In this document: positions 14,794 through 29,573 of the stretch, in pieces
Position numbering within the stretch: position 1 is the stretch's first letter
Layout of the letters: the number at the start of each line of letters is the position of its first letter
Assembly: GCA_937923605.1 (NCBI GenBank)
Contig: CALDTY010000011.1
Location: forward strand, 1 to 64,000
Reading direction: 5' to 3'
Source: Candidatus Absconditabacterales bacterium
GTDB taxonomy: Bacteria; Patescibacteriota; Gracilibacteria; Absconditabacterales; Absconditicoccaceae
Length of the DNA stretch: 64,000 bases
Translations under genes and position numbers: made by a program
Notes under the pieces: generated by a model
What the model saw: the letters and a program-made list of their open reading frames with translations, nothing else
Databases searched by the model: none
What the model was told of the DNA's origin: nothing

Positions 14794-15024
14794 ATGAAAA
14801 AAGATATACATCCACAATACAATTCTGGCACAGAAGTTGTTTGCATTTGCTGACATACATTCACTGTTAATTCTGCAGTAGCTTGACCAATAAAGGTTGA
14901 ATCTTGTCCAAATTGTCACCCTACTTATACTGGGAAAGAACAGAAAGTTGTTGTGAAATGACGTATGGAGAAATTCTTAGAAAAGCAAAAAAGAATGGAA
15001 GAAGCTGCAAAAAAAGCTGCATAG
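14794..15024 (+). CDS. rpmE: 50S ribosomal protein L31
   Basis: MKKDIHPQYNSGTEVVCICGHTFTVNSAVAGPIKVESCPNCHPTYTGKEQKVVVKGRMEKF. Confidence 0.92.
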
Positions 15025-15060
15025 TTTTTCTGTCAGAATTAACTTCATATTCTATTATCA

Positions 15061-15675
15061 ATGAGAGAACAATTAATTCATAAGTACATCAAAACAGATC
15101 AGATCTATTGAATCATTTGACATGATAAATGGACTTATATTCTTGCAGCTGCAAGATATTCTGTTCTTGTAATTTTTCTTGGATTGTTATTCTTTTTTGT
15201 TATACAAAAGATTTGACAGCCATTTCTTCAATCACTTCGAGCTGCTGTTTGATTGTTTCTCTATTTCAAATTAATGTATGACATATTTGATGAATATTTA
15301 GATACTATTGTAATCACTGATAAATGACTTATCCATTTTCGTCGAGAATGACTTTGGAAACAGAAAACTGAATTATTACAATGGGTTTCTGTTGAGTCAG
15401 TATCTCATGAACAAAATACGTTCTTTGATACATTAGTAAACAAAGGAGATGTGAAAATTAAGTTAGAGGATACAATTGTACTATTTAAAGATATTCATAA
15501 TCCATGAGAGGCGAGTAACTTAATTATTGATTATAAAGATAAGATATTGTGAAGACATAATTATTTGGAGAATGAACAACATCCTGAGTCTTGAAAATAT
15601 AATATTCTGATTGAAGCTCTATGAGAAGTTGTGACAGACTATGTACACAAGAAAAAAGAAGATACTTATTATTAA
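15061..15675 (+). CDS. Membrane protein with PH-like domain, 204 aa
   Basis: MREQLIHKYIKTDQIYGIIGHDKWTYILAAARYSVLVIFLGLLFFFVI...; two TM segments then LDTIVITDKGLIHFRREGLWKQKTELLQWVSVESV. Confidence 0.6.
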
Positions 15676-15685
15676 TTACTATAGG

Positions 15686-16069
15686 ATGGCAGATAGAACA
15701 ATAAATTCAAACACAAGAAGAGTGCGTGCCGAGAACAATACATATTTTAAACATGAAAATCTTGGTTGTTTGCCAAGTATATTTTGAACTTTTCTGCTTC
15801 CAAAAATAAGATCAAGTATAGGACACACACTTACTGAGGAAGAATTAACGTTAGAAATGTATGATGCACAACTTCTAGAATTAAATGACCATATCCAAGA
15901 AATATCTACTGAGTTAGTTATATGATGACTAAAGAAAAAATTGGAACTAAGGCTTATGCATGAAAGAGAGAGGTTAAGAGATTTAAAGTGAGAAATTATC
16001 TTAATGCGTGATGATCCAAAGTTATATAATTCAGTTATTAAGATAGAGAAAGACTCAAGATGAACATAA
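15686..16069 (+). CDS. Hypothetical protein, 127 aa
   Basis: MADRTINSNTRRVRAENNTYFKHENLGCLPSIFGTFLLPKIRSSIG...; open with TGA=Gly. Confidence 0.6.
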
Positions 16070-16159
16070 AAGATAAAGTAATTATTTTTTCAGTTGAATA
16101 CTAACACAACACTGCTATACAAGGTAGTATTGATTTTTAACTTTTAAATATACTGGTAA

Positions 16160-17560
<1,401 letters not shown>

Positions 17561-17582
17561 TTAGTACTTACCTATACAAAAT

Positions 17583-17612
17583 AAGAAAACTCTCTAATAG
17601 AGAGTTTTCTTA
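17583..17612. terminator. Bidirectional terminator-like hairpin
   Basis: aagAAAACTCTCTaatAGAGAGTTTTctta. Confidence 0.7.
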
Positions 17613-17710
17613 TATACTAATACAAAATCAATATAAAGTCCAACTAAAAACTTGCACTCAGAATCAATAACAATACATTTCTTAGTATTGTTTTACTATT
17701 TTTAAGCTAC

Positions 17711-18514
17711 ATGAATCCTCTTTCAATCCTTCGAATCGAAATCGTAAAAAGACCCATCTTTAATCTTCTTCTAATATTCTTAGCAGCATTGTGATGAAAT
17801 TTATGATGGGCAATTATACTTCTTACTCTAGTTATTAGATTATTATTGATAAAAAATTCAGCTAAAGCTATGAATATGGGAAGCTGAATGAAAGACATGC
17901 AACCAAAGATGCAGGAACTACAAGAGAAACACAAAGATGATCCACAGCGTTTATCTGAAGAGATGATGAAACTTCGAAAAACACCTTGAAATAATCCTTT
18001 CAAAGGTTGTTTAACAATGTTGATACAAATACCTGTATTTTTATGACTATTTTATACCGTTAGAGATATTGCTGAATGAAAGCTTAATACCGATCCGTAC
18101 AGTTTTCTACAAAATTTACCAGTTGATCTCACAAATCTAGCAACCAACTTCTATTGAATGGACTTATTAACTTCAAATAATCTAATACTAACATTAATTG
18201 CTGCTATACTGATGTTTGTACAAATGCAAATGATGACGATGATTAGATGAAAACAGGCTGCCCCTCAAATACCATGAATGGCAGGACAACCAGGAGCTCC
18301 GGATATGTGAAAGATGATGTGAATGATGAATTACTTTATGGTACTCATGATTGGATGATTTGTTCGATCAATGCCAGCTTGAGTATGACTATATATAGCT
18401 ACAACAACTCTATTTTGACTAGTTCAGCAAATCTATACTCAATGGCCACTTATAAAAATTAAACTTTGATTAATGGGGTCTTGAAAATCTTGACCTGAAA
18501 TCATTGAACCATAG
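17711..18514 (+). CDS. yidC: YidC/Oxa1 family membrane protein insertase
   Basis: GNLGWAIILLTLVIRLLLIKNSAKAMNMGSGMKDMQPKMQELQEKHKDDPQRLSEEMMKLRKTPGNNPFKGCLTMLIQIPVFLGLFYTVRD... Confidence 0.93.
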
Positions 18515-18633
18515 TTCTATATTAGGTATCGTTAATTTAAACTGTCTAGCTAAAATGAAACTGATTTTTTCCTTTTTGAATAAATATTAGTATAAATAGA
18601 AATATATAAATTTTTCATTTCTTTAGAAAAACA

Positions 18634-20598
18634 ATGGTTTTTGAGTCAATTAGTAAATCAATTTCAAATTTAGGTAAGTGAACAGTTAAATCATCTAGAT
18701 CAGTTCTAAAAAGCACAACAAAAGCTACGAGATTTATGACAGATCCATTAACATGAGTTGCGAAGAAAAGCATTAAATATGTTCCATTTGTTTGAAATCA
18801 AATGGATATCTGGGAACTTACTCATGATCATTTTGCCTTAGATTTGTTTACAGATGATCTAAAATCAAGTATTACTACCCTTCTTACTGTTCTTAGAAAA
18901 TGAAAGGTTGTAGCAAGTAAAGTTAATCTTTTGAAAAGATCACTTAATGATGTTGTTTGATCATTGGAACATGAAGTAAACTTAAAGCATTGAGAAGAGA
19001 ATGTGTTAAGAATGTTAAAAAAACTTAGCAGTATTATTGGAACGTCAATTGATGTGACACGAAAAGATGAGAAGTGGTCAGTTAATAAGAATATTAAACT
19101 AACAGCTACTCAACTTTGATTAGCAAAAGAAGAACTGAAAAAGCTAGAAAAACATACTAGACATACTGCTCTAGAGTTAAAGAATTTAATATCATATATA
19201 AGCATTAAGCCAACTTCTTCTTATCAGTCAAAAAATGTAATTAAAGAATGGAGAAAGAATAATCATAATATAGTTGATGACTTGATTACTGCAAAATTTG
19301 ATATTGTTACCCAACAGAAAAAAATATATTATCTACTTTTGGAATTAGAAAGAAGATTAATAAAATCCAGAACACATAAGAATTCTCTTACTAATACCCA
19401 AATTGATGATATTCTAAAAATTAAAATTCCAAGTCATCAAAATGTTATAAAGGAATTAAGATCTAGTATAAATGAATTGGAAAAAAATGCTTCTAAGAAT
19501 CGTCTTGATTTTGATACTAAAGTAACTAGTTGGCTAAATGAAGTAAATGAATGGTTAAAGACCAATGTTAACAATACAAATAAATCTATCTCTGCGGAAA
19601 AGAAGGAAGCTAAGAGTGAGGATAAGAAACTTTCTGCACTAAGAAAATCATACATATCCTCATCAAATGCAATTATAATTAAATCGAAATCACCTTTTGA
19701 TAAGCCAGATCAATTACAAAAGTTAATCACTCAAGAATCAGTTAGTTATGGTTTACTTTCTGAAATGATTATTTCAAGATTATCTCATACCTTTAGTATG
19801 TACCTATCAAAAGTTAAAGACCTAGAGTTGAGCCATATGTTGGTGAATGAGCATATTAATCGTGAATATGATTCAATACTATTAAATAAAGAGTTTTCAC
19901 TTCACTTATGACTCTTGAACCGTATCCAAAAGAAACAAGTCAATGCTCAAGAGAAAATTAAGTTACAAATTAAGAAATTAAAGACTATGTGATGAGTTAA
20001 AAGTATTGTATGATTAGATAAACGATCAAAGATTGAAAGTAAAAGTCTTATAAATTCAATTAAATCTAATGATGAACGTAGAGCTACAATTAAGACTACA
20101 GTATCAGATCAGCATGATATAATTAAAGAATGGAGAAAATTAAATTTACTTATTGATCATAAGGCAAAGTCCATCGCAGCATCTTCTGAACATGCAATGA
20201 AAGTTAATATGATCTGATATTTAACTAAGGATAAGAAACAAATTGAATCATCTATTTCCTCTCAGTTGATACTAGCGAATAACATTGAAACTACCTTAAA
20301 AAAATCAGAAATACAGCTTAAAGAGAATGAACGTAGTGCTTTCACGTTACAAGATAAAGCAAGATCTAAAAAAGCTACTGACTTCGAAAAGATCGTCCAT
20401 GCTCAAGAACTTACTTTGGATTCATTGGAGCATCATATAGACTATGAAAAAGACTTACTATTTTTGTGTAAAGATCAACTAAGCGACTATTCATCTGAAA
20501 TTAAGAAGCTACTCAAAAAAGTAAACAAAGAAGAATCTTATATAAAAAAATTGTCAAAGGAATTGAAAAAGAACAAACTCGCAAAAAAAATTATATAA
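18634..20598 (+). CDS. Large coiled-coil protein, 654 aa
   Basis: MVFESISKSISNLGKGTVKSSRSVLKSTTKATRFMTDPLTGVAKK...; long Lys/Glu/Ser-rich heptad-like stretches; track ORFs 19282-19911 and 20266-20598 are pieces of it. Confidence 0.75.
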
Positions 20599-21334
20599 CT
20601 ACGACATTTTCGTTGTATCAGTATCCTATTCAAGTTACGTAGTATGTAACTGTTTTATTTCATGAAAGAGTTATTCATAACTCTTTGTGTTTCTCTAAAT
20701 ATAGTGGTAATTTTTCAGATGCCTTAAAACTTGGATCAATATAGTCTATATCATCTCCCACTATTTTCTTGAGACTATCAATAATTAAGGGATAATGAGT
20801 ACATCATAGAACAATACAATCATAATCAAAATTCTGTAGAGAATATGATTCTATCTTTTTAATTATCTCTAACTCATTTGCTCATTTTTCAATTAAACTA
20901 GCCAATCAGTTTCATTGTATACTAATAAATGAATCAACCTTATATCAAAGTCTTAGTAACGCTTTCTCGTATATTCCACTAGTCACAGTTGACTTTGTTG
21001 CAATCAATAAAGGTTTTTTATACTTGCTATCGATAATAGCTTCCACTCATGGCAAAGTGATAGATAATACCTTTTTGAATGGATACATTGTTTGTCGCTT
21101 TCTTATAGAGTGAGCGCTTGCGGTATTGCACGCAAGAATTACTATTTTACATCAATTCTCAAACATCCAATGTAAACATGAAAAGGTGCGGGTTTCTAGA
21201 AAACTACTACTTTTATCACCATATGGCATATACGCAGTATCGCCAAGATATAAAAAATCATTATTTGGCAAAAATAACTTTAAATATCAAAGTGTTACTA
21301 ATCATCACATACCACTATCAAACACTCAAATCAT
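20591..21334 (-). CDS. murI: Glutamate racemase
   Basis: MIGVFDSGMGGLVTLGYLKLFLPNNDFLYLGDTAYMPYGDKSS...CKIVILACNTASAHSIRKR...IVLCCTHYPLI. Confidence 0.94.
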
Positions 21335-21409
21335 AATTAGCTATTGATAAAGTACTTAATAATACTCATTTCTAAGTGAAATAGAACAAAAAATATATAT
21401 AAGACATTC

Positions 21410-22720
21410 ATGAAAACAGCAATATTATGATTTGGATTAGAAGGACAATCAACCTATAAATTTCTCACTTCACAACAGTGAGTATCTCCTTCTGATATCA
21501 CAATAATAGATGAAAAGGACATACAGATTCCTCAATGAAGTAAATTGATATCATGAAAATTATGCTTCGATGCTATAGTAAACTTCGACGTAGTTCGAAG
21601 ATCTCCGTGAATTACTGATACAATTATTAAGAAAAAATTATCTGATATTGATATTTTTGATGTAGTGAAAGAAAAATTTACATCACAGAGTCAGTATTTT
21701 TTTGATAACTATAATGGTTACTCTATTTGAATAACATGAACAAAGTGAAAATCTACAATAAGTATGATGACTTACTTAACACTAATGGAATCATGATTGA
21801 AAGTTGAATTGGTTTGAAATGTATGAAAACCTATTATGGATGTAATTGACTTTACCAATCAGCCAGACTATGTAGTATTTGAAATTTCTAGTTTCATGCT
21901 TGAATCTTTAGGATCATTTAGATTTAATATATGAATATTTAATACCTTATTCTCAACACATACGAGTGAACATTGAGGATTTGATCCATATGTACTTGCT
22001 AAAACAAGAATTCTAGACAATAGTGATATATATCTTATTTGACATCAAGCGTATAAAGAGTTAGATCATCTTTGATACTCATCAAAATTAAAAGAATCAA
22101 TCGAATATGGAGCAAATTGAAAATACTCGTTCAGTAATTGAGCCTTCTGTATAGATTCAGTTAAGGTCTTATGAGATGAATGAATGCAGTTACTTTGAGA
22201 GCACAATAGAACTAATGTATGCAGCACGCTGTGAATTTGTGATATTCTTAATATTGATTTTAAACATTTTAGAACGGTACTAGAATGATTTAAAGGTCTT
22301 GAACATAGAGTCGAAGCCTTATGAAAAAAACATTGAATTTTTTGGATTAACGATGCAATTGCTACCACTCCTCAAGCTACTATGGCTGCTCTAGATACAT
22401 TTAAGAATGAAGTTGATACATTATTCTATTGATGAATTGAATGAGACTATGATCATTCCTGAGTTATAGATCGTATTCATAAGTATTGAGTAAAAAATAT
22501 AATTTTATTTCCAGATTCAGGACATAACATCCTAGAATGACTGGATAACTCACATAATTATTTGGAAACTAGAGAAATGGAAGAAGCTGTTAAATTTGCA
22601 ATTAAACATACAGAGCAATCTAAAATTGCATTATTAAGCTGCTGATCACCTAGTTTTAGTTGTTGGAGTGGCTTTAAGGAGAAATGAAATCTTTTTAAGA
22701 AGTATGTTTCTACATGTTAG
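21410..22720 (+). CDS. murD: UDP-N-acetylmuramoylalanine--D-glutamate ligase
   Basis: MKTAILGFGLEGQSTYKFL...GITGTKGKSTISMM...VGNVGKP...FEISSFMLE...EHGGFDPYVLAKTRI...LEHRVEALG...INDAIATTPQATMAAL. Confidence 0.93.
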
Positions 22721-23385
22721 TAAAATATATTTTAGAGAATCTAAGTTTACTAAAATACAGAAAAAAAGTTATGTATATCATACCTGAACTAAAATTTTGA
22801 TGTTTGCTTGTACCAAAAGCAGGTTCTACATCCATAAAGATACTATTATGTAATAAACTAAAATTAGATACTTTGAATCCAGATGATTCTTTATTGCCAT
22901 TTAGAGTTTGAATATCTGATTTTAGAGAATGTGTATATGCAAAATTTTCAATTGTTAGACATCCAGTATCAAGGATATATTCTTGCTATAAACATGTCTA
23001 CTTAAGAAGTCCACAAAAATGGAAGTTAGTTAGATTTAGATATCTCCCCTCAACATTGTTATTTCATAAACATCTTACTTTTTCTGATTTTATTAATAAA
23101 ATAAAAAAGATACCTAGATGTCTACGAGATCAACACTTTGAAAGTCAATTCAGTCAATTATCACATAAAGGTTCATTACTTATTGAAAATGATTTTATAT
23201 TTCACTTAGAGGATAGAGATAGAATAGATGCCTTCCTTATATCAATAGGACTATGAAAGATGATTCATAAGAATAAGTCTGAGAATGAAAATCTATCTAT
23301 TGATAATTATGCTATAAATTTAATTTCAAGGCTTTACAAAGAGGATTTCACAAATTTTAATTACGATATTAAGAATGCAAAGTAA
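22714..23385 (+). CDS. Sulfotransferase family 2-like protein
   Basis: YIIPELKFGCLLVPKAGSTSIKILL (5'-PSB-like) ... FSIVRHPVSRIYSCYKHVYL (3'-PB-like). Confidence 0.8.
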
Positions 23386-24187
23386 TATTGATTATAATAA
23401 ATTTGCACACGATAAGATATCTATGACATATGATCAAGATCACACAGAGATATATAATGAAATAGAACAAGAGAGATTATCAATGTTAATTTGAAAAATT
23501 GTAAAAATGTCTTGAAAGCCTAATCCAATTGTCTTGGATTTTTGATCTTGAACATGAAATCTATCAGCACACTTCATAAATAGTTGAGCACGTGTAGTAG
23601 CGGCTGATATCTCTCAGAATTCTTTAGATATTATTACTTATAAATTTTGAAATAGTGTAGAAACTCAATTGATAAACTGAACTGACCTTAATGAAATTCA
23701 AGATGGAACTTTTGATATAATTTGAATATACTCAGTACTGCATCATATTCCAAATTATTTGTTAGCAATTGAAGAATGCATGAGATGTTTAAGACAATGA
23801 TGATTGCTCTATATTGATCATGAACATAACGAGAGTTACCGAAACAGAAGTGATCTATTTTGAGCATTAAAGAACTCTAAAGAATCTAGGGGGCCATTTA
23901 AAATAATAGTTGATACATTATCATCTCCAAAAAAAGTAATTAAGAAATGTTATATATATATAATGAGACTATTTGATGCTAAATTTCAGTATGAATGAGA
24001 TATACATGTTTGGAAAGATGATCATATTGATTGGAATTTAATTCATTCAACAATTCTGAAGCAATGATGAAAGATTCTAGAAGATTCTCAGTATCTGTTA
24101 TATAGATGAGGATATAATATTGATTTATACAACATCCTAAAAGATTCAATCGCTGATATGCAATACGTTGTTGCTCAAAAACTATAG
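23375..24187 (+). CDS. SAM-dependent class I methyltransferase
   Basis: IVLDFGSGTGNLSAHFINSGARVVAADISQNSLDII...FDIIGIYSVLHHIPNYLLAIEECMRCLRQGGLLYIDHEH. Confidence 0.88.
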
Positions 24188-24202
24188 TTTATAATTACTA
24201 TA

Positions 24203-25930
24203 ATGATTCCAAAAACAATTCACTTCTGTCGATTTTGATGAAAACCTAAGGGTGATGTTTTTCAAAAATGCTATGCATCACGAGTAAAGTACTGTCCTGA
24301 ACGAGAAATTGTTGAGCGAAATGAATCAAATATTGATGTGAATTCACATGAATTCATGAAGCGTGCTTATAAGAATAAAAAGTGGGCATTTGTGAGTGAT
24401 GTAGCTAGATTACAGGTGTTACTAAAACAATGATGAGTATACTTAGATACAGATATGGAATTACTAAAACCTATAGATAGATTTCTAGATAATCAAGTGT
24501 TTCAATGATTTGAATCAAAAGAATCTATTAGTTGTTGAATTATATGATCAACTAGTGGTCACGAGTACATCAAGCTATCATTAGCGGAATACGATAATGA
24601 GGAAAATTATAGAACAATACCAAATATCATGAGTGATGTTGCACAGAGCTTAATTAAAGAATCTACACTGGAACCATGATTAAAAAGGGAACATTGAATT
24701 CTTCTTTTACCTCAAGACTATTTTTATCCATTGCCAGCACATTCTGATTATGATAGTAAGTTTCTTACAGAAAATTCACATGGAATTCATCGACGAGAAC
24801 AAAGCTGGAGAACAAGAAATCAGAAAATAGTGGCAAAATTTAGATACTGAACTACTCTTGGTAAGTATTTCAACTTTTTGATAGCATTAATGAGATCTCT
24901 TACTAAAATAGCAAAAGAGAGTATATTTTTATTAATATATCTCGTATTTAATATTTTTGTTAAAGTAAAGGAAATTACAGTATATGCATGATCAGAACCT
25001 TGAGAAGATTTTGATGTAGATCTAGTGTACCTACGAGTTAATATGGATGATCTCAAACGAAAGAACAAAAAGAACAAGCATCTTGAAGGCTTACAAAGAT
25101 CAGATGACTTCTCTTGAGATATAAGATATCATTCATTTAATGAACTAAAATTTTCTTTGCGTTCGGTTGATAATTATGCACCTTGGATACGTAATATATA
25201 TATCATTACAGATAATCAGATTCCTGACTGGTTAGATACTAGAAGTAACAAAATTCATATCATAGATCATAAAGAATTAATCCCTTCAAACTATTTACCT
25301 TTATTCAATACAAATGCTTTAGAAGCTTTTATTCCTAATATAAAAGGGCTTTCAGAGCGTTTTCTATATAGTAATGATGATACAATGTTTTGATCTAAAG
25401 TTACAAGAAGTGACTTTTTTAGTTCTGATTGATCAACAATTAGAAGTCAAAAAGACATTTGTAGTTTGCCAATATTCAATGTAGTTCCATCAGCTAAAGA
25501 TAGTAGCTATACAGCAACTATTAAAAATACATTCTCCTTAATGAAACATGAAGCTCCATATTGGAAGTTACATCACCAGATAAAAGCCTTTATTAAAAGT
25601 GAAGCAATACAAATTAATAATAGCTTTATAGTTAAAGAACAACTATCACTAACAAAATCAAACAAATTTAGAACTATGCAAGATATCAATCCTCCATTGC
25701 TTTGGCAATTATCACATATAATCTCCAAGAAAATGAGATGGTCATATATATCACAGGTGTATTATGAATTTGACTCAAAACCAAGTCGATCAAATTATGG
25801 AATGTATATACTACATAAATTGCTAAAACCAAAATTAGTATGTGCAAACAATGTTACTGATAAGACTAATCACATTTTTAATAAATATTTTAAACATCTA
25901 TTTCCTAATCCATCAATCTATGAAAAATAA
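24203..25930 (+). CDS. Fusion of GT32-like (DXD) glycosyltransferase and Stealth-type phosphotransferase, 575 aa
   Basis: N-term MIPKTIHFCRFGGKPKGDVFQKC...WAFVSDVARLQVLLKQGGVYLDTDMELLKPID; C-term Stealth regions FDVDLVYLRVNMDD and YHSFNELKFSLRSVDNYAPWIRNIYIITDNQIPDWLD...LIPSNYLPLFNTNALEAFIPNIKGLSERFLYSNDDTMFG. Confidence 0.9.
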
Positions 25931-27170
25931 TAGAGCAAAGCTAATTACTTTAGATTGAATGTTAAAAAAGTATTGATTTATTTGAATGATCAAGAAACTA
26001 TATATTTACGTTATTAGAAAAATATTCTCTTGAGTAGTATTATTTGTAGTGTTTATGTATCTTTATGTATCTTGAAAGTTGAAGAGATTAATTAATAAGA
26101 AAATTATTCTTATTACAGAAAGATGAAACACAGCTTGAGATAATGGTATTCACCTATTTAGATATCTTCGTTCGAATTATCCAGATTTGCCAGTTTACTA
26201 TATAATTTCTTCAGATTCGAGTGAATTAGACAAAGTAAAAGAACTTTGAAACATAGTATTTACATTATCTTTCAAGTATTATGCATATTTTTTGAGTTGT
26301 TCTTTCTTTTGTGCAACTCATTGGTGAATAGTTGAGCCAATTTCGATTAAACTTTACAATAAGTTGTATGGAAAGATTATATGAAGAAAAATGATATATA
26401 TATTTCTCCAACACTGAGTAATAAAGGATGATTTGTCTACATTGTACCATAAGGAAATCATATGAGCTGATTATTTTGTAACAAGTTGAAACTTAGAACG
26501 TAACAGTATTATTGCTACATATTGATATTCGCAAGAGGAAGTTATACTCACAGGTATATCAAGATTTGATTCATTATATGTAAAAAGATGAGACTTAAGT
26601 AAAAGTGGAAAAATATTGTTTATGCCAACCCGAAGAAGTTATTTGCTTAGTAAGACTAAATTCTATTGATCCAATTACTACAAGTGAATCATAAATGTTT
26701 TAAATTCAGAAATTATTGCTGAAATATTAAGTAGATATAATTATGTGATTGATTTTCAGCCTCATAAAGAATTTATAAATTGGTTTTGAGATATAGAACA
26801 CAAGTATATCTCAAATAGAAATAACGCCTATATACAAGATCTAATACTTGAATCTGATATACTTATTACAGACTACTCTAGCGTATTTTTTGACTTTGCG
26901 TATCAGAAAAAACCGATCATTCATTATTGTTATGATCATGAGGAATTTATCAAATCTCACTATAATTTATGATATTTCGATATAGAGAATGATTGATTTT
27001 GAGAATATACAACTACCCTTACGCAACTTTGTAAATCATTGGAGAGTACACTTAAAAGAAAGTCACTTGTAGAACAAAAGTATGATACAAGAGTAAACAA
27101 TTTCTTCGCTTTCATTGATTCAAATAACTCAAAGCGTTTAGCTGATTTCATAATACAACTAAGAGCTTAA
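25920..27170 (+). CDS. CDP-glycerol glycerophosphotransferase family (TagB/TagF-like)
   Basis: LITERGNTAGDNGIHLFRYLRSNYPDLPVYYII...LQHGVIKDDLS...TGISRFDSLY...MPTRRSY...ILITDYSSVFFDFAYQKKPIIHYCYD. Confidence 0.9.
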
Positions 27171-27173
27171 TTT

Positions 27174-28331
27174 CTACGTTTCGTACTCATTAACTTTACT
27201 TTGCAATATTTCCCATACAAAAGCAAAAAATACAATCATAAGTCAAACTGTCATAAAATAGCCTCATGAAATTGCTTTTCTTATTTCTAGTGAAGGATCT
27301 CGTTGAGCAACACCAAACCTTTTTAGAAGTAGGTAAAAATCAATTCAGAATCAAAGTATAAATAGCAGAAATCAATAAGTAACTAATGTTTCAAGTGTAA
27401 TCTCAGATAGAGAATTATGAGGAAACTTTCTTTTGTCATATCATTCAAGGATGGCTAATCTTCATGCTATAAGTCACATAACTAATATAATATGACCAAC
27501 AATAGCTAATGTCATTCATAGAATCATAAAGTGTATATCCATCTGTAATCATAAGATATTAATACTTCATCAAATTTGAGATAATAACAATAGAATTCAT
27601 ATGATACTTAAAATAATTCAAGGATAATAGAATAGATAATTAGGTGCCAGTAGTAACATATACTTTAAATGTCTTCGTCAATCTCTTCGAGTCTGAAGAT
27701 GTGGCTCTCTAGTTCTTTTATCGCAATATAAATTTATAGGAATTTCAACAATTTTCATTTGTTTAATTCATGCCTTAATCATCATTTCACTAGCGAATTC
27801 CATTCAACTAGATTTTAAATTTAGTTCATTATAGGCTTTCTTAGTAATAAGTCTCATTCCACAATTACAATCTCAGATACGTAATCAAAAGAATGTATTC
27901 AACAGATATGTCAAAACTGGAGTTCAAAGATATCTATGAAGGAATGGCATTGCTCATTTCTGGATGGTTCAAGCTAAGCGGTTTCAAATCACAATGTCAA
28001 CTCAAATATTATCTTGGTAAGCTTGAAGAAATGGTGATATCTCGTTAAAATTATAGCTATCATCAGCATCTCACATAATCATAAGTGAATATTCAGCATT
28101 ATTAAATCAATGGATGAGTGCACTTCAATAGCCCTTACTTGGACATATAACTACTCTTGCTCAAAGTTTTTCTGCTATACTAACTGAGTTATCTGATGAT
28201 CAATTATCTGAAACTAGAACTTCTCATGAAAGATGTTGATTCTTCAAAAATTCTAGTCATTTCTGCACTACTATTCAAATAGTTTCCTCTTCATTTAAGC
28301 AAGGTATAACAATTGATAATCAGTCTTTCAT
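27174..28331 (-). CDS. Glycosyltransferase family 2 (dolichol-phosphate-mannosyltransferase-like) with C-terminal TM segments
   Basis: MKDGLSIVIPCLNEEETIGIVVQK...VLVSDNGSSDNSVSIAEKLGARVVICPSKGYGSALIHGFNNAEYSLMIMGDADDSYNF...GNRL. Confidence 0.92.
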
Positions 28332-28555
28332 ATATGATCATTTTTTCAAGTAAATACTACATTTATTACAATGTTTGAACGTTTTTATAGTGAAAGTTCA
28401 ATAATAGTATGAAAAAATATTTTTGGTAATTGTCAATATATATTTGAAGATTTCTTGCATTTAGACAAAATTTCATTAATTTTTCATCTTAGAAGACTTT
28501 TAAGTACGTAAATGGTAGTTATTATAATAGAAATTTTATATGATGATTCTGATAA

Positions 28556-29569
28556 GTGAATTTACTTAAAATTAATTGTAGATATGTATGCATATTTGTA
28601 ATATGTGCAAACACTCTATTTATAGCCTGATGTTGAAATCAAGAATCAAGTAATACTTTATCTTGATTATTTTGAGTAATATCAAAAAAATACTCAGAGC
28701 ATCCTTGAGTAAGTTTGTCAAAAATTTATAATTCAAATTCAATTATTCAAGAAAACAAAGAAATACATCTTACTTGAATTATGAAAAAAGAAGTATTTAC
28801 AGAAATACCTGTACTAAGTTGAACCAACTCAGATTTAAATTACACAGTACATCTATTTGATACAATACAAATCATTAAGAATGATAAACAATTACATAAA
28901 CTTAATATTAAAGTATCTTTTGACTTAGAAAATTCGAAGAACATTTGAGATCTTAATGCAAGCATGATGTTACTAACAGATATATCAAACAACAATCATT
29001 ATATATTCATAGAAAACATAGAAAGTACAATAAAGCTTAAAAATGATATTCTTATAGATACTCGAATCGCCTTACTAAGTAGTCAAAAAAATAAGCGAAT
29101 TAAAATCTGAAATTATAGGTTGCTTGATTACCTACAGTGATGATGGCTTATTAACTTCATTAACAATAATTGAACGAATATACGTGTTATGCAATGATTA
29201 GATAATGCTGATATTTATGCTTCTGAATGACCAATACTCAAATCTGAGGTTGAAATATTATGAAATCAAGAAAATGTTGTGCTTGAATTTATAAAAGATA
29301 ATATATATATCGTGTTAAGCAAGAGTAATAATGGATATTGAATTGTATGAGATTATGGAAAAGAGGAATTCTGAGCAAGCATAGAAGGCGATATCGATTA
29401 TACTGTTAGAAAAAATAAATCTACAGTTAAAGCAATGTGAAATATTGAATTCCCACGCGGGCTGTCGATTGATTTTCAAACAAGATCAGCTACAAGATTA
29501 GTTGACTCTGTAACTACTGATATACAAATTCCAAATAGGTATATTGATTTTAAGAAGATCATACCATAA
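28556..29569 (+). CDS. Predicted lipoprotein, 337 aa (GTG start)
   Basis: GTG-initiated NLLKINCRYVCIFVICANTLFIAGCGNQESS; lipobox [FIAG]C with Gly from TGA. Confidence 0.65.
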
Positions 29570-29573
29570 TATC

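Noticed and set aside
22066-22368. 100-aa minus ORF
   Set aside because: Antisense within murD, no independent support.
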